DNA of 64,000 bases, from positions 37,977,870 to 38,041,869 of the forward strand of contig JAVUNC010000006.1 of assembly GCA_032173965.1 (NCBI GenBank), in the 5' to 3' direction. Made by a program: the position numbers and the translations under genes. Positions within the stretch are counted from its first letter, which is position 1; each line of letters opens with the position of its first letter. This DNA is from Sitta carolinensis. Its lineage: Eukaryota; Chordata; Aves; Passeriformes; Sittidae. The notes under the pieces are model-generated. The model ran no database searches. It saw only the letters and a program-made list of their open reading frames with translations, and was not told where the DNA came from. This document shows positions 37,464 to 50,760 of the stretch, piece by piece.

Positions 37464-40400
37464 TCCAGCAAACAGAATAAAGCTATCAAACACCAAGGAA
37501 TGCATATAGGAACCTGCATGAAACTGAAGGGGAAGAATTAGGAGGGTCAGAACTGTTGGAAAGATGGCTGCAAAAGGCTAGTTAAGGAGATAGTGGAATA
37601 AGAATTCATCAAATGCAAAGTGAGAAAATGATGCTAAATAAGAGAAGACAGAGGATGTGTGAGGAGAGAAATTCAGCTTGATCACCTAAGAATGTCTGCT
37701 CTGCATACATCATCTTGTGTTTGTGAAATAGTTCTAGAAGCTGTGCTTCTTGCTGAGGAAATTGTAGCCAGTTGGGAGTTCTAAGAGAGAAATTTAGAGA
37801 TGAAAACGATACTAAAGTGAGAAGTCCTTGCTAATGCCAAGAAAATATATGTGAGACAACAGGTAGAAAAAACCATCACATTATCAGTGGTAGAAAAGGG
37901 AGTAGGAGTAACAGAGCTAAAAAAATTACGAGTGAAAACTGAAGTTGAGTAAGATGCAGAGAAAAGAGAAGGAAGAGGTTTAAGATCTAATATAATACAT
38001 GACCCAATACAGTATCTCGGTCCATACAATATCTTGGTCCAAAAACCAGAGCATGCTGAAATCAATGAGATGACTTAAGGAAGAAAAATTGATTTTATTA
38101 GGAAGAGGATGAAGAGCAATTAGATTTTTATTTATCTTCCTAAAAGAGTGAAAAGTCATGTATACTGAGATATAAAAAACCCACTGCAAACATGATTTTG
38201 TTTATTGGCAGGTAAAACAGGTAAGTGATAATGCAAGATTATGACTATTAGATCAAAACAGTTTGCAGGCTGTTTATGGAAAACTTTGTGAGAAACAACA
38301 ACCACAGTTGTCCTAGAAATGAAAACTGAATTATTTTGCACATTAAAATACCTTCTCTCGTGCTCCTGAATGAGCCAACCTTCTTCAGAAACAATCTAAA
38401 TAAAGGGCAATCCTTTGCTAACCTTCATGACGGGATTTTCAACTTATCCAGGATATATATAATTTGTACTTCTCCAGCTGGACTTCCCCCCAAGCAAGGT
38501 AACTCACAGCTTCTCTTAGTTTCCTCTCTGAGTAGAATAGCCTTGCCCACAGCTGTTGAGTTGCTGGTAAAAGAAGAGCAGCATTTATTACCTGAATTGT
38601 TCCTCTTCAGTGGCATACTTTAAATAAAAAATAGGACCAGGTAAAAACTTAACCAACAATAGAAGCAAACCAATTTGCACAACAGAGAATGTAGAAGAGA
38701 AGGAAACAGTATCCTTCCAAATATTAAAGATTTTTTTTTGTTTTAACATTTTCTTTGGGAATTCCAAATACCTTTGGAATTTTGTTTAGCTTAATCTAAC
38801 CAAGCAGTGGATGCTTGCACAGGTACTGAATAAACAGTGTGCTGGAGATAACTGCACATTTTTTAGCATCAGTAAGCATAAAGAATTAGAGTTTCCAAGC
38901 TGAGCAAATGTTAGTTTTCCAGTTGAGCGAATAAAACCTGATGTGCTTAATCCAAACTGATTAGGCAGTGCTTGAGCTTGTACTTTATGTAACTTCTTTA
39001 TTTAGGTATTTCTGTTGGCAAATGTTTTAAATACCCAGTAGTTTGTTTCTGAGATGCTGGATAATAATTGATATTTGAAAAGAAGGGAGAGAAGTCTAGG
39101 AAATCTAGGTAGGAAGCAGAATTTCCACTCTTCAGCAAAATTAGTTAGAAATTAACTTAGTTAGAAACTTAAACCCTCTGTAATCAAAAGGAAATCAAGA
39201 TAGGCATCAAAGTTCAGTTTCTGGATGTCACATTAGGAAATCTCATCACAGAAAAGTACATTCCAAAATCAGCATCAATTTCAGGAAGGACAAGCAACTA
39301 GGATTTTCTGTTTTACTATACCCACTTTCAATCTCAGTCTTTTGATTTGTGTAAGTCAGTAAGAATGGAACCCTGACAATTCTCATGTGCAGGATCTAGT
39401 GCACTAGGTTCCAGCTTTGACCATTCACGGAGGATTTTGGAAGTCTCACAACAATAACATTAAATTCGGTTTTTCATACTGCAACCTAGAAGCTATTGTC
39501 GAATTATGAGATTTTTCTTCTCTTTGAATTTTGACTATCTTAAAATCTTCACTATTATTGAGTCTGAAACCTTCTAAAATTCAGACATATCACAGTTCCA
39601 TTTTTGCAGATCACTCTATAATATTAATATACGTGGTTTTTAAAAAGCCCTGTAAAAAAATTCAGAGCTCTAAGTAACTAATATCTATAGTGGAACGGTC
39701 AATCCTTTAGGATGAGTGACTCATTTTGCAGAATTGTTATATTTGACTTTAGATGCCTTCACATAATATTAGCAAAACTTTAATTAATTATTCATAGCTT
39801 GAGGTATTCTGAATATTGTTATCAGTTCTGCTTTACATTTGTACTGCAGTATAAGTGGCAGATTTTTTTTGCATAATGGAGTAGTTAGATTTGAGAAGGA
39901 CCCTGAAGGTGGTTGAAAAAATGGCTGCATATGGTTTGAATCAGAAACAGTCATCTGAAGGGAGAAGTAATAAGCAAATCAGCCAGCCAGCTAAACAACA
40001 GAATATAATTCCTGCTAAATCTTTGGCACAGAAGTACCCTCACAGTGCCCCAAAGCATCTGGGAAATGAGTATGACATTCAAAGCCTGACAGATGGTGAG
40101 AGCATCCTGCATGTACTCAGACCATACCAGCTGAGGATACCTGGTCTTTCATGGTCTGAATTGCACTTGAATGGAAAAAAAATTTCAATCTTCTTAAATT
40201 GAGATCATCTAGATGAAAACAATGTCTGGTAAATCTAGTTTTGCTAGTTTTGATGAGAAACAGAACATGTTAGATATTGGAACAGAACACTAGAGGCTTC
40301 AGAGTGAAAATTGAAAACTTCTCTCTGTTTTCCGATCCATACTCTTCCTTAAATGATCTCAGGTTAGAAACTGTGTGTTAGTGAGATATTAACTCTTTCT

Positions 40401-43400
40401 GAGAGAGATTTTTAATGGAGGATTCTGCCAGTCCTATTTCTTCTGGAGAGTAAACTGATGTCCCTTGGGGCAGGAAACAAATTTAAGTGGTGTTCCAAGA
40501 AGTTTGGCTCCCTGGAACATAGTTGAATAGGGTAAACAATATGTCTGCACTGAGTAGCCAAGCAGCCTTTCAGATGACTGGCACTTCCACAAGGTGTGCG
40601 GTCTCCACTGCAATATTAGTTTAAAATTGGCATGAAACATATCACCTTCCATTCTTAGGGACAAAGCTCATATTAAACAAAAGCCTACACTACATATGTA
40701 GCCATTTTGCTCAAAGGATTTTAGTTTGTTGAAAACTGTTTCCAACATTAATGTCTTCAGAATGGTGGTTTTCATGGTATTTTTGAACATATATCAGTTA
40801 ATGATTTTGCTTGGTTGGGGTTTTTGGATAACATTTTATTTTTCTGAATTTACTAATTATGTGTATCAGCTTTCTACTTGGCCATGTTGGTATAATTTTC
40901 TCTGTCATAAGGCTTCCTAATAGACAGTGTGCATTCACCATGTGCCTCTTTAGGCACGTTTGGATAGACACTGTACGGCTGGAAACATTTTAACTCTCTT
41001 AAATGTTCCTTCCAGCTGGTGAAACGTTCATGCTCTTATGTGTTTTTTACTTTTGAAAGAGAATGCAATTATTGTGTAGATTTTTTCCAATTTGTTATTT
41101 TGTTTTTTCTTTGGTGGGTGTTTTTTTCCAGTTGTTTGGGGGTTTTATCTATTTCATGGAATCTAAGCACGTTAAGGCTGATGCTACAATTCAGTAGTAT
41201 AAAGATTTTAAATGTGACCCTGAGCACTATTCGGCAACAACTCAAGGACATCCTCTGTTGTGGGATCCTTAATCACTCCCCCATTAACTATTTGTTGATT
41301 GTATGTCAGAACATAGGACCAGTGTCAGAAGTGTGACATCTATTCCATAGATACGGAGTGTGTTCAAGTCTAGAGTTGGCCCTTGTCAACATGATCAGTT
41401 GTTACTGTTGAGGCAGTAACCAACACCTCTTTCAAAGAGCTGAACTTTCATTTGCGGTTCATAAGTGAGGCAACTCCATATTTATAGGAAACAAAGAGTT
41501 TTGCTACAAGCTATAGATACAGAAAAGAAAGACTTCAAATATTTCTTTAGCCTTGAAAAAATCGTTGGTAAGCACTTCCGATTTCTATTCCCAACCCACC
41601 TTTGAAAGCTTGAGTACTTTACCACCTCTGCCATCAAAATCATTGGTATGGATTGCTGTTGAAATCAGGCCACCTTCTGAATGTTATGAAGTCAACACTG
41701 AACATGAAAAGGTTTTAAGTTAAGAAGCAAATATTTCTTTCCCATTATTATAATTTTTTATTGGTTATAATCTGAAAATATGGTACATTTCCTTTCTAGT
41801 GTGTGTACCTTTTTTCTAAGATGCATTTACTCTCTTTACCAGAAAGTTTATGGAACTGTTACAACTTCTAACTAGCTCTGATCAAAGGCATGTTTCCTTT
41901 GCAAGGCTATGTATATGAACTTTTCAGCACAAATTTGGGAACTAGAAGTGTCATCATGGCCAGTGGCCTTGCCTGAGCAAGTTATACTCAACGTCCCCAG
42001 GTTTGCATCAATAGACCTACCATAAAATTTGAGTTTTGGCTAATTCTGCCATAATCAAGATTGTAGGTGAATAGGACAATTAAATATTATGGGAAATCAT
42101 AGCTGATAACTCTCACCTAAGATGAAGAAGTATTGGTAGCGTGCACAGATATTTGTTGTTTTATATTCTATGCAGAATGTGTTCTAAGTACTTTAGTTTG
42201 TACTTTTCTACATTCTTTTAGTACAATCTACTTTTAAGATTGGAAAAAAATTACTTCAGTAACTTTGTAACAGAAAAAGTGAAAACTCAGGGTCAAGGAG
42301 ACAAGTATTAGTGTGGCAGAATCTGGATAGTTTTGTTTGCATTCTGCATGAGAACTTGGTATTACAGCTTTTGTTATCCAGATGTGTTTCTAATGAAGAA
42401 GAGTCTGGAGACCAGTCTCTCCTCTTCATTTTCTTTGTGTGGAAAAGCTTTAAATGAAATTACAGCCTGCTTTCTGTAACTTGTAGGCCAACCTCCATTA
42501 CCTTATATATTACCTAAGCTCAAGGCTGAAACAAGAGTTGAAACTCTGAAGCTGAAAACTTTGACTGTGTAGCTGGTAGAATACATCCTGCTTATGAGCA
42601 TTGTGTTTAATTTGTATTGTTTCATACCCTGTAATGGAAAGGAGTCCATAAGATCCTGGAATCTGGACCACAGCGTCTGCTTCCATTGTTGTAGAATTCA
42701 ATCCTGTGGAGTCAAATGCAATTGTCATCTTTGCTTTAGTATTAAACAGTACTCCAGAATTACATTTTAGAGCTGCAGGCACAGTTTTGAACTGTGACTG
42801 CAAATTGTTACTTGGCTGGTAAAAATCAGTAGGGAGGTGTTAGAGCCATTGTCTCAAGTTTGTTTTTGAATGCCTTCCATCTAAAAGGCAAGATGCCAAT
42901 TTCCTTTGGGTTCTTTTTTTTCTGGGTTTCCCTTGGCTCCCCTGATGGATAACTGCTTTCTGATGCTAACACAAATCTTCAGCATGTCTCTGTTTTGAAG
43001 TTTTCACTCTCATTTAAGACGTGGTGTAGGGCCTCCAGCAACACGAGTTTCACATACACATTTTTATATTCTGTAGAAAGGGATCTCATTGTGCTCACTG
43101 ATGAATTTGTGTTGAGGGAAGAACTTATGCTAAATATCTCAGATTTAGCACATGCCTTTAACGTCACATACCTGCAGCTGCTATTGATGTTTATCCAGAC
43201 CTTGACATGACTGATCACAGTTCATTTTTGAATATCACTATTCATTTCTTCCTGAATATTCACAGGGAGCAATAGTGCACAGTTGCCCCAGTGGGAGTAA
43301 TTGACTTTAAATATGAAGTTCACAAAAATATTTTGTCTGGCTGATTCTCTGTCTTCTCATCTTCTGTGCAGTACGTGCTTTCTTAGGCTTAAACTTTTGT

Positions 43401-45339
43401 AGTGCAATACTATCCTAGCAAAGATCTGTGTCATGTTGTGAATACAGTCAATCCTGCTGGCAGAGACCTCAGAAGGTTGTTACAGTCAGTATGCTAAATA
43501 TGAATATAACAATATGTTTATAGCTAGGAATTATTTCCCCTACTATTTAGCCTAAATTTGTTCATAAAGGAACAAAAAGTTTGGTGTGTTTTTTCAACTT
43601 TAGGTGAAGAAATACAGATATGTCCATATTTGGAACATTTAGCTCTTTTGAGTAGAAAACACATTTTCTTACTAATGCAGTCAGATTGTTTGATAAAGTA
43701 ATCTTAGCTTCCCTGCTTTCACTTTCACCCTGCAGGTATTATTAGAATCACTATTCATCTGTCAGCTTAACTGCTGTGTGCTAGTAGTGTACAGTCTGAT
43801 AAAACATTAATGGCTGACATTTATAATGGCATCCAAGGATTTCAAACTGTCTTCTGCCAAAGGTTACTTTAATAGTCAATCCATCCTTCATCTCCTTTAA
43901 CACCTGACAAGGAGTTAAAGACATCAATCAATTACAGAAATTACGGTGAAAAGCCATTCCTTGTCTGACCGGTGACCTATGTAATTTGTCAGCCTGTCTG
44001 TGACACTGCCCAGCAGAAAAGGCCTAGAGAGGAATGTATTGAGCAAACTCTGTGTTCAGTTTCCCTTAAGCAGTGGTTTAGAAACTGCATCCAGAGCACT
44101 TTCAGCAATGATAATACTTTCCATTATTCTGATTCCTGAACCCTTTTTATTTATTTATTTAGTGCTCAATTCATATTGTAATGGATTCCCCATTGTAATG
44201 ATTTGTTGAGTGAAAAGTGGTTCCCTGTTTTTGGAATTAAAACCTTCTGCTAGATCACCCATTTTACTTCCCCAGCCTGGTTAGCTACAAAGAGCAGCAG
44301 AAAGGATCTGAAGGATCCTATATAGATCCCATTAGTAGAGGGACAGAAGGTCAAGATACCAAGAATGGCCATGACTATCAGAATTCATGTATTGTAACAT
44401 CACTTGCAAGTGTCAAGGCCCCTTTTCCACTAGCAGTGGTACAGACTCCTGAGAGAGAGTACAATGCAAAGAATTGATACTCTAAAAAGAAGAAGCTTTC
44501 AAAGTGTAATAATGAAAAAAACAGGATTCTCATTCTTTCTGTCTGTTTGGAACAAGCTAGAAAGTCACAATTAATGCCGCTACTGCTGCCTAGACAGTAG
44601 GCTGGGAAATATCCTCGTTCACCATCCTCCCACTTTTACTCAACCCTCTTCAGCTACTTTAGGCCTTTGCTGCTTGGACTCATATCAAGAAAAGAAGCAG
44701 AAGTTATGTGAAAGAGTCAAAATGTGAATGATCAGTAGAGAAGTGGTTCCCTCATATGTCCTGAACCTTATTGCACCAGGATCTCTGAGACTGGAATTGT
44801 CAGAAACCATTTGCTGCTCTCTGCACAGGACTACAATTAGGACAGAACATAGACTCCAAGATGACAAGTATTGATTGCTACTCAGGGAAGCAATCAGCTG
44901 CAATGGGCAGGAGAAGGTAGAGAAAATTCCAGGTGAAGTATTCTGTTAAGATTTAAGTACCACAACCTTATGCCCACACCTATTATGTTAATGATCCCTT
45001 GTATAACACTGCTGTCAATAAAGGTGCATTCAGACATTGAATACTAATTTGTGATGTCAAGTACGAAGCTGAGGTAAAAAGGTAAAACAAGATGTTTTCC
45101 CAGAATCTGCAGTTCTAAATTTGCAGAACGACTACACCAATGAATGTCCTAAAACCAAACCAGAAATAGTACATGTAGACAATGACAAGAGAAGGTAAGT
45201 AGAGGCAATTCCATACTGATATTTCCCCAGAAAATTCTCCCAGCAACCAGGAGTCTACACATCCCTCTAAGACTTGGATGAATTTTTTTCTGTGGGTTGT
45301 CCATTCCCTTTTTGAACCTGCATGACCTTTGTCTTCTTT
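37464..45339. other. Non-coding stretch, no gene seen
   Basis: Several open frames of 60-105 codons occur (for example 39891-40202 plus, 41019-41336 plus, 42510-42803 minus). None has motifs, fitting splice sites or recognisable similarity. A perfect 9-bp inverted repeat (aattccaaa tacc tttggaatt) sits at 38760-38781. Confidence 0.4.
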
Positions 45340-46640
45340 GGCCATAGGTTAAACAGCACAGTGATCAAGAAGTACTTCCTTCTGATACTTTAGAATCTAG
45401 CCCTTATCACCTTACTGTTCTCTAGTTATTATATTGAAAACTATACTAAAAATTCTTCCACATTTTACTTTTTTATCTTTTAAACTACTACTGTATTTCA
45501 ATGTATTTCATTAAATGGTCTCAGTTTCAGATTGTGGGACCTTAGTTAATTAGTGTTTTTCTGGTTTGGGCTCCCTACAATACTGCTACGTGTCCTTTTT
45601 TTGATATCTCTTCCAATTCTCCTCCTTTTGGGGAAGAGAGGTCAGACCTACTCACAATTTTCACAATACCAAAGAGTCAAGGAGTTATAGAGTGGAATAA
45701 TCCTGTTCTTATGACTGCTGGTGTTCTACAGTCTTTTTCAGACTGTTACAAATTATCCAGATTACGTTTTCATCAAACCATTTAGTAAATCCTCAAGATT
45801 TTCATCCTGCCTTGAATTAGTCAGCCTGGAGCAACAGTTTATATGTGAGGTTCAGGTTGTTTCCCCATATGCATTTATCTAAGATGAATTTCAACTGTCA
45901 TTTCTTTGCCAAGCCACTCATTATCATGAGGCTTTTCTGAAACTGTCTCTCTTCTTTATTGCCTTGAATAGTTTAATGTCAGCACCATTCTTTGTCACCT
46001 CAGTATTCTTCCCCCTCTAATTAATTTATGAATACACTGAGGGCCTCAGGTCCCAGCACAAAACCCTGTGGGACTCCACTGGCTTTTTGTTCTTTGGTTC
46101 TGTTTCTGATCTCCTAAACAGTTCTTTATCCATCCATAGACATTCTCATGTTGTTTAGATTATTTAAGAGTCTTTGGGTGAGGATCATTACTGAATGCTT
46201 TTTGAAAATACAGTAGACCATATCAAAGGGATACTCCTTGTCCACATTCTTAATTGCTTCTTCAGAGAATTTAAATAAATTTGTGAGGCATGAAATTTTC
46301 TGTAAAAAAATCCACAAGAAACAAATAGTGTTGACTCTTGTCTATTCATATTCATCCACATGTCCATTAATTTTAATGTGTAGGATAAATTCCACTAACA
46401 TTTCAGAGGGCTGAGAGGCTCATTGGTGAGGTCTTCCTTGGGTGTCTCTGAAACTTCTTAAAAAGAATCAGCATCATGTCATCCACATTCTAGTACCAAA
46501 GCAGTTTTAGGTACAAGATGCAATACACTGCAATTAGTGCCTGACTACTTCATCTTGAGTTACCTTAGAGCTTTAGGGTGAACAGAAGTTGATGATAGCT
46601 TTTAATTAATTTCTTATGTCTTTTGCTAGTCTCTTCCCAT
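45340..46640 (-). mobile_element. Old CR1-type LINE copy, antisense, about 1.3 kb
   Basis: Collinear landmarks of the old amniote CR1 3' region appear in antisense order: 'caagaagtacttccttctga' near 45368; 'aatttatgaatacactgagg' with 'gtcccagcacaaaaccctgt' and 'gggactccact' near 46025-46080; 'ttctttatccatcc' near 46122; 'actgaatgctttttgaaaa' and 'gatactccttgtccacatt' near 46190-46250; 'aatttgtgaggcatgaaatt' near 46277. The copy has many substitutions and small indels, so it is old. Assignment rests on remembered family text. An alignment to CR1 consensus sequences would settle it and the edges. Confidence 0.8.
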
Positions 46641-49600
46641 GATTTCTTTTTCTTCTTCTTTTTGACTCACCTTACTGAGCTATTTTTTCGCTTAGTATGC
46701 CAGCACTGAAATTTTCTAAAGGCGTACCTTCACTCTTTAAAAGTGGATTTTATTCTGAATTCTTCTGGTGGTTTTGGAAACTTTCTTTATATGCAGTACT
46801 ACTTTGTCCTAAGAATACAATTAATGGTGGCTATTCCAAGCTGTGGTTGGAAGCTGCTGATAGGAGGAGTGGCTGTAGAACAAAACAAAGTAAAAAGAAG
46901 GAAGCAGTGAAGAGGAAGGGAATATATTTCTAGTGATCAAGTATCCTGATGTGGCTCTATAGAAGAGCAGGAAAATGTTACCTATGCTCCACCAATGGAG
47001 TTTGGATAGGCTCATGATATTTTACTAAAAGGCATACAGGATGTTTACTGTAGAGTAGAAAATAGAAAACTGAACTCCGATCTTTAGGATCCAGGACTGT
47101 CATGCAGCCAAAGCACCAGATGGATTTCTCTTGCTCTTGTAATAAGTGCCATTGCTAGGATGATCTTAATCCTATTAGCAAGTCAGAATTTTTACTAGAA
47201 CAGTGGCTTGAATAATATTACAAATGAACTATAAAGAAAGGAAAATAAAAATAGAGAGATTGGGGCAGTGGCTTTCAAGGAGCATGCTTCTTTTTCTAAA
47301 CATTTGGCTGGTTGCATCAAGAGGCAGCTGTGGGAAAAGAGGATTGAATAGGTGAAATGCAAAAGATGCAACTGGGATGTATACTCTTTCTCTCACGAAA
47401 GAAAACTGAAAAAATGTGTGGAAGTATGTGGGGAAGAAAAAGGGCTTTATTTGGCTAGCTTATAATATCAAAGAAGAAAGGCCCATGTCAATATTTTTTT
47501 TTATTCTGAGGATTTCATTTTTCTAGATGCAAATAATAGAAAAACAGACATTGAATGAAGGGAACAAAATAGCACAAGCTTATATAAAAAATTAATTTTA
47601 TTTCAGTGGAATTTAGGAACACTTCTGTATCTGAAATTATGGAGCACTATAGAAAGTCAGCTAATGAGAAATGTTTACTGAGAGATGTATTTGTTCTTAC
47701 ATTTGTTCTATGTATGGTTCTTACCTAGTAATGCTATCTGCCGACTAAAAAGCTGGATGCTGAATTAGACACTTCTGCTCCTGGTTCAGGCACTGATTAG
47801 TTTGTAACCTCTGGCATGTTACTTTGCATGTCCTAGCTGTAGAAATAATTGGAAATTATAATACAACATGAAATATTTTTACTGTATGTGCTCGTAACCA
47901 TCTTACCTTTGGATGATTGGTGTCATATGTCCTCAGCATGTTCAGATTTCAGTATATGTTGTATATTTTTAGTTTTCTCTTTTTCAGTAGTAAGTCTGTA
48001 TATGAAGATAATCTATCTGGACCCACTTTGACTTTCATGGTCTTTTTCCCCAGGAACTGGAAACTACCAATTACTATTTTGTATTCAAAGCAGTTTCTTA
48101 TATACATTTCTTTTCATTCTGGATTAATACTATGGGCTTTATGCTTAATTTTAAAACAATTATATTAAAAGTAAATAAAGGACTTTAGAATTGTATGCTT
48201 TTTTAAGTGTTCTGAAGTTATACACATAAAACATTTAGTTTTAATATAAAATATTTAAAAATGCCTCATACCCATTGTTGAATTTTGGCTCTACCATGCC
48301 TTGGGCCCCACTGAAGTACAATGTAGGAGTGGATAGGAAATTTAGATACAACTCAGATATACAGAATTGTCTTTAAACCCTTGCTGCTTGTGCCATCTGT
48401 GCTTCTGCACAAGACTCTTTAGAGGAGAAAGGAAGATGAAAGAGAAAAAAAGAAGGCACTTCAGGCAATTAAATATACACACTTTTGCAGTACAGATATA
48501 AATACCATATTTAGTTGTTGCAGTAACTTGAAAATTATTAGTCAGTTGTGAAATAACATTTATTTTGTATTGAATACAGCTGAGCTAGATCTTTTTCTTT
48601 ACAACCCAGATCTCAGAAACACCTTTTTCTTCATGAGTTCATTCCTGTATTTGTAGATTTATTGTGACATTTTATATGCTACCAACTCAAGTGTCATGAA
48701 TTTTTAGTTACAATCCTCTTTAAAATTTGCTCGTCCTCAAGCCATCAGAAACAAAGAAAATAATTTTACAGTATCTGGCAAGACAACATATTCAGTTTAG
48801 CTTCCATAATTTTCTTACCCTGAAACTTTTAAATATGAAACATTTGTTAAATATGCCCCTGGCCTGATCAAAGTGATAAGGTAATACTGTGAAATGTTGG
48901 GACCTTCCAGGTTTTCCCAGATAAAATATAGGACCTTCACCTCTTTCAATGTTCAGAATAGGACTCTCTTGAATCTATTCCAGAAATGTAAAAATAAATA
49001 AAAAATCAATACTTCCTGGAATATAGTACAAAGTTTGGAAGAGCAGCAGAGATAAGATAAGCTTACCATGTGTGAAATCCTTTCACTTTTGTAAAGGCTT
49101 TCCTGTGTCATGAATTTCCAGTGAAAATAGTATCAGGAACTGGTATGACATCCTGAATTAAATGGAGTAGATCCCTTTTCCTCTCCTCATTTCACAAGCC
49201 CCTCTATTGGACTGTGTTATCCTGCACACTGAAACCACTGACAACAGGGGAGTTGGAAGCAGGAGAAGCACAGCTATGTGGCCTTGATACTCTCTGATTG
49301 TGCCTACTCTTTCTGATGGACAGAGCACACAAGGATGTTTTATTTTCTTCAAAGCTCTAGACACCAGTCTCTTGGATTAGATAGACAATGGACCTACTAT
49401 AAATAGAAACTTTTAAATGGAATAAAAGTGGTGCTGTTGAGACAAATTAAGACACATAATAAAACATCTAACATAAAGGTCATGAGTTTGAAGGTATTTT
49501 GCTGCTTGCTTTTTGGATGAGCTCCCAACAGAAAAAAAAAGTGCCAAAACAACCCCAACCTAATATTTAGTCTTGTCTTTAGCTATGTAACAGGAGAATG

Positions 49601-50385
49601 TGTTGCATCATTTCTCTGCTGCTTCCAGGTGCTTAAAAAAGCTCAGTGGTTGCTCTCACTGAAACTTGAGTGCTGTCCAAATGTTAAAATCAGTTTCTAA
49701 AAAAGCTTAGTTCATTCTAGAAGGCCATGCCCTATGGGACAAAAACCAGAGGACCCACTGCCCTACTTTGTCGCTATCATTGGCACTTCCCTCTCAGTTT
49801 TGTTGGCGCAAATCTTTCTGAGACCATGTAACAAACTGGATCAAGGGCTGAAAAAACACCCTTCTTTTCTGATGGGGTATTTTGAAGCAGGATCATTTCC
49901 CTTTTTGAATTTGAGATACTACACACAGTTGTGCCATCGGTGGTGAAGGGATACTATACCTCTTTCTAGCAGTGAGTGGTGGAGATGGAATATGTCAAAC
50001 TTCATTAATTCTGGATGGAAAATTTATTTTGATCTAGGCCACTTGATCACTGGTTAGATAAAACTGTTGTACTACCAAAAGACCAGAGAAGGTATATAGG
50101 CACCAAGATCCTTCATGCATTGAGTTCAAAGACTAGGGAATCTCCACAGGAAAAAGACATGATATGATGCATTCAGAAAAGCTGTGCATGTTTGTTAATA
50201 ATTAAAAACATCCGGAAAGACACGTGAATAGTGGTCCCTTCTCTATTGTGCAATTTGGAAGAAGGCAAAATGAATACACAAATAATACAATAATTCAAAA
50301 GAGAATTATAGAAGAAATACAGTTTTGAGATCAGATCCTGGTAAACTGTATCAGGTTGTTGTATTCATAATCCATCAAAGAAGGC
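46641..50385. other. Non-coding stretch, no gene seen
   Basis: AT-rich sequence. Open frames at 46697-46933 and 47849-48168 look random. No RNA gene or clear repeat was identified. Confidence 0.4.
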
Positions 50386-50760
50386 TGTTGTAGTTTAGGA
50401 ATGGTATTTCCCCATTTAGTGCTTCCACAGAGACTCTCCAAACCAAGCTCCCTCTCACTTGCTCACTCCCCCTTTCCCCTATTCCTCTCCCCTTCGGGAG
50501 GCTGGAGAGAAGGATTGGAGGTACAAAAAGTAAAGCTCACAGGTTGGGATAAGGACAAAAATTTACAGGAAATAGCAATGAGATAAGAAAATGAACAGTA
50601 AGGGCAAAAATACTAATAATGAAGTGTACAAGACACACAGACGATTCATATGTGCTTGCTTGGAAAGGATGCCACCCGACCCCTCCCTTGGCCCGCTCCC
50701 CCGCCCCCCGCAATGATCTGTGAGAGACTGAACACCAGTGCTCTGAGAAGAAGGTGTAAA
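50386..50760. mobile_element. Probable avian endogenous-retrovirus-derived repeat
   Basis: The text 'tgttgtagtttaggaatggt', 'gagactctccaaaccaagct', a CT-rich stretch, 'gaggctggagagaaggattg', 'gaggtacaaaaagtaaagct', then 'gaaaggatgccacccga' and a C-rich run is familiar to me from dispersed ERV-related repeats in bird genomes. I cannot name the family or orientation from memory. No gag, pol or env motif is present. The open frames on the minus strand (50537-50770) arise from low-complexity text. Confidence 0.5.

Noticed and set aside
37259..37519. Frames over 70 codons with repeated Asp/Gly/Arg or Pro/Ser/Val
   Set aside because: They are produced by the GGAT/GGAC microsatellite.
39891..40202. 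103-codon plus-strand frame
   Set aside because: It starts at TTG, has no domain, signal peptide or splice context, and its composition is not distinctive.
42510..42803. 97-codon minus-strand frame
   Set aside because: It does not match any family I know. No promoter, splice or poly(A) context was found.
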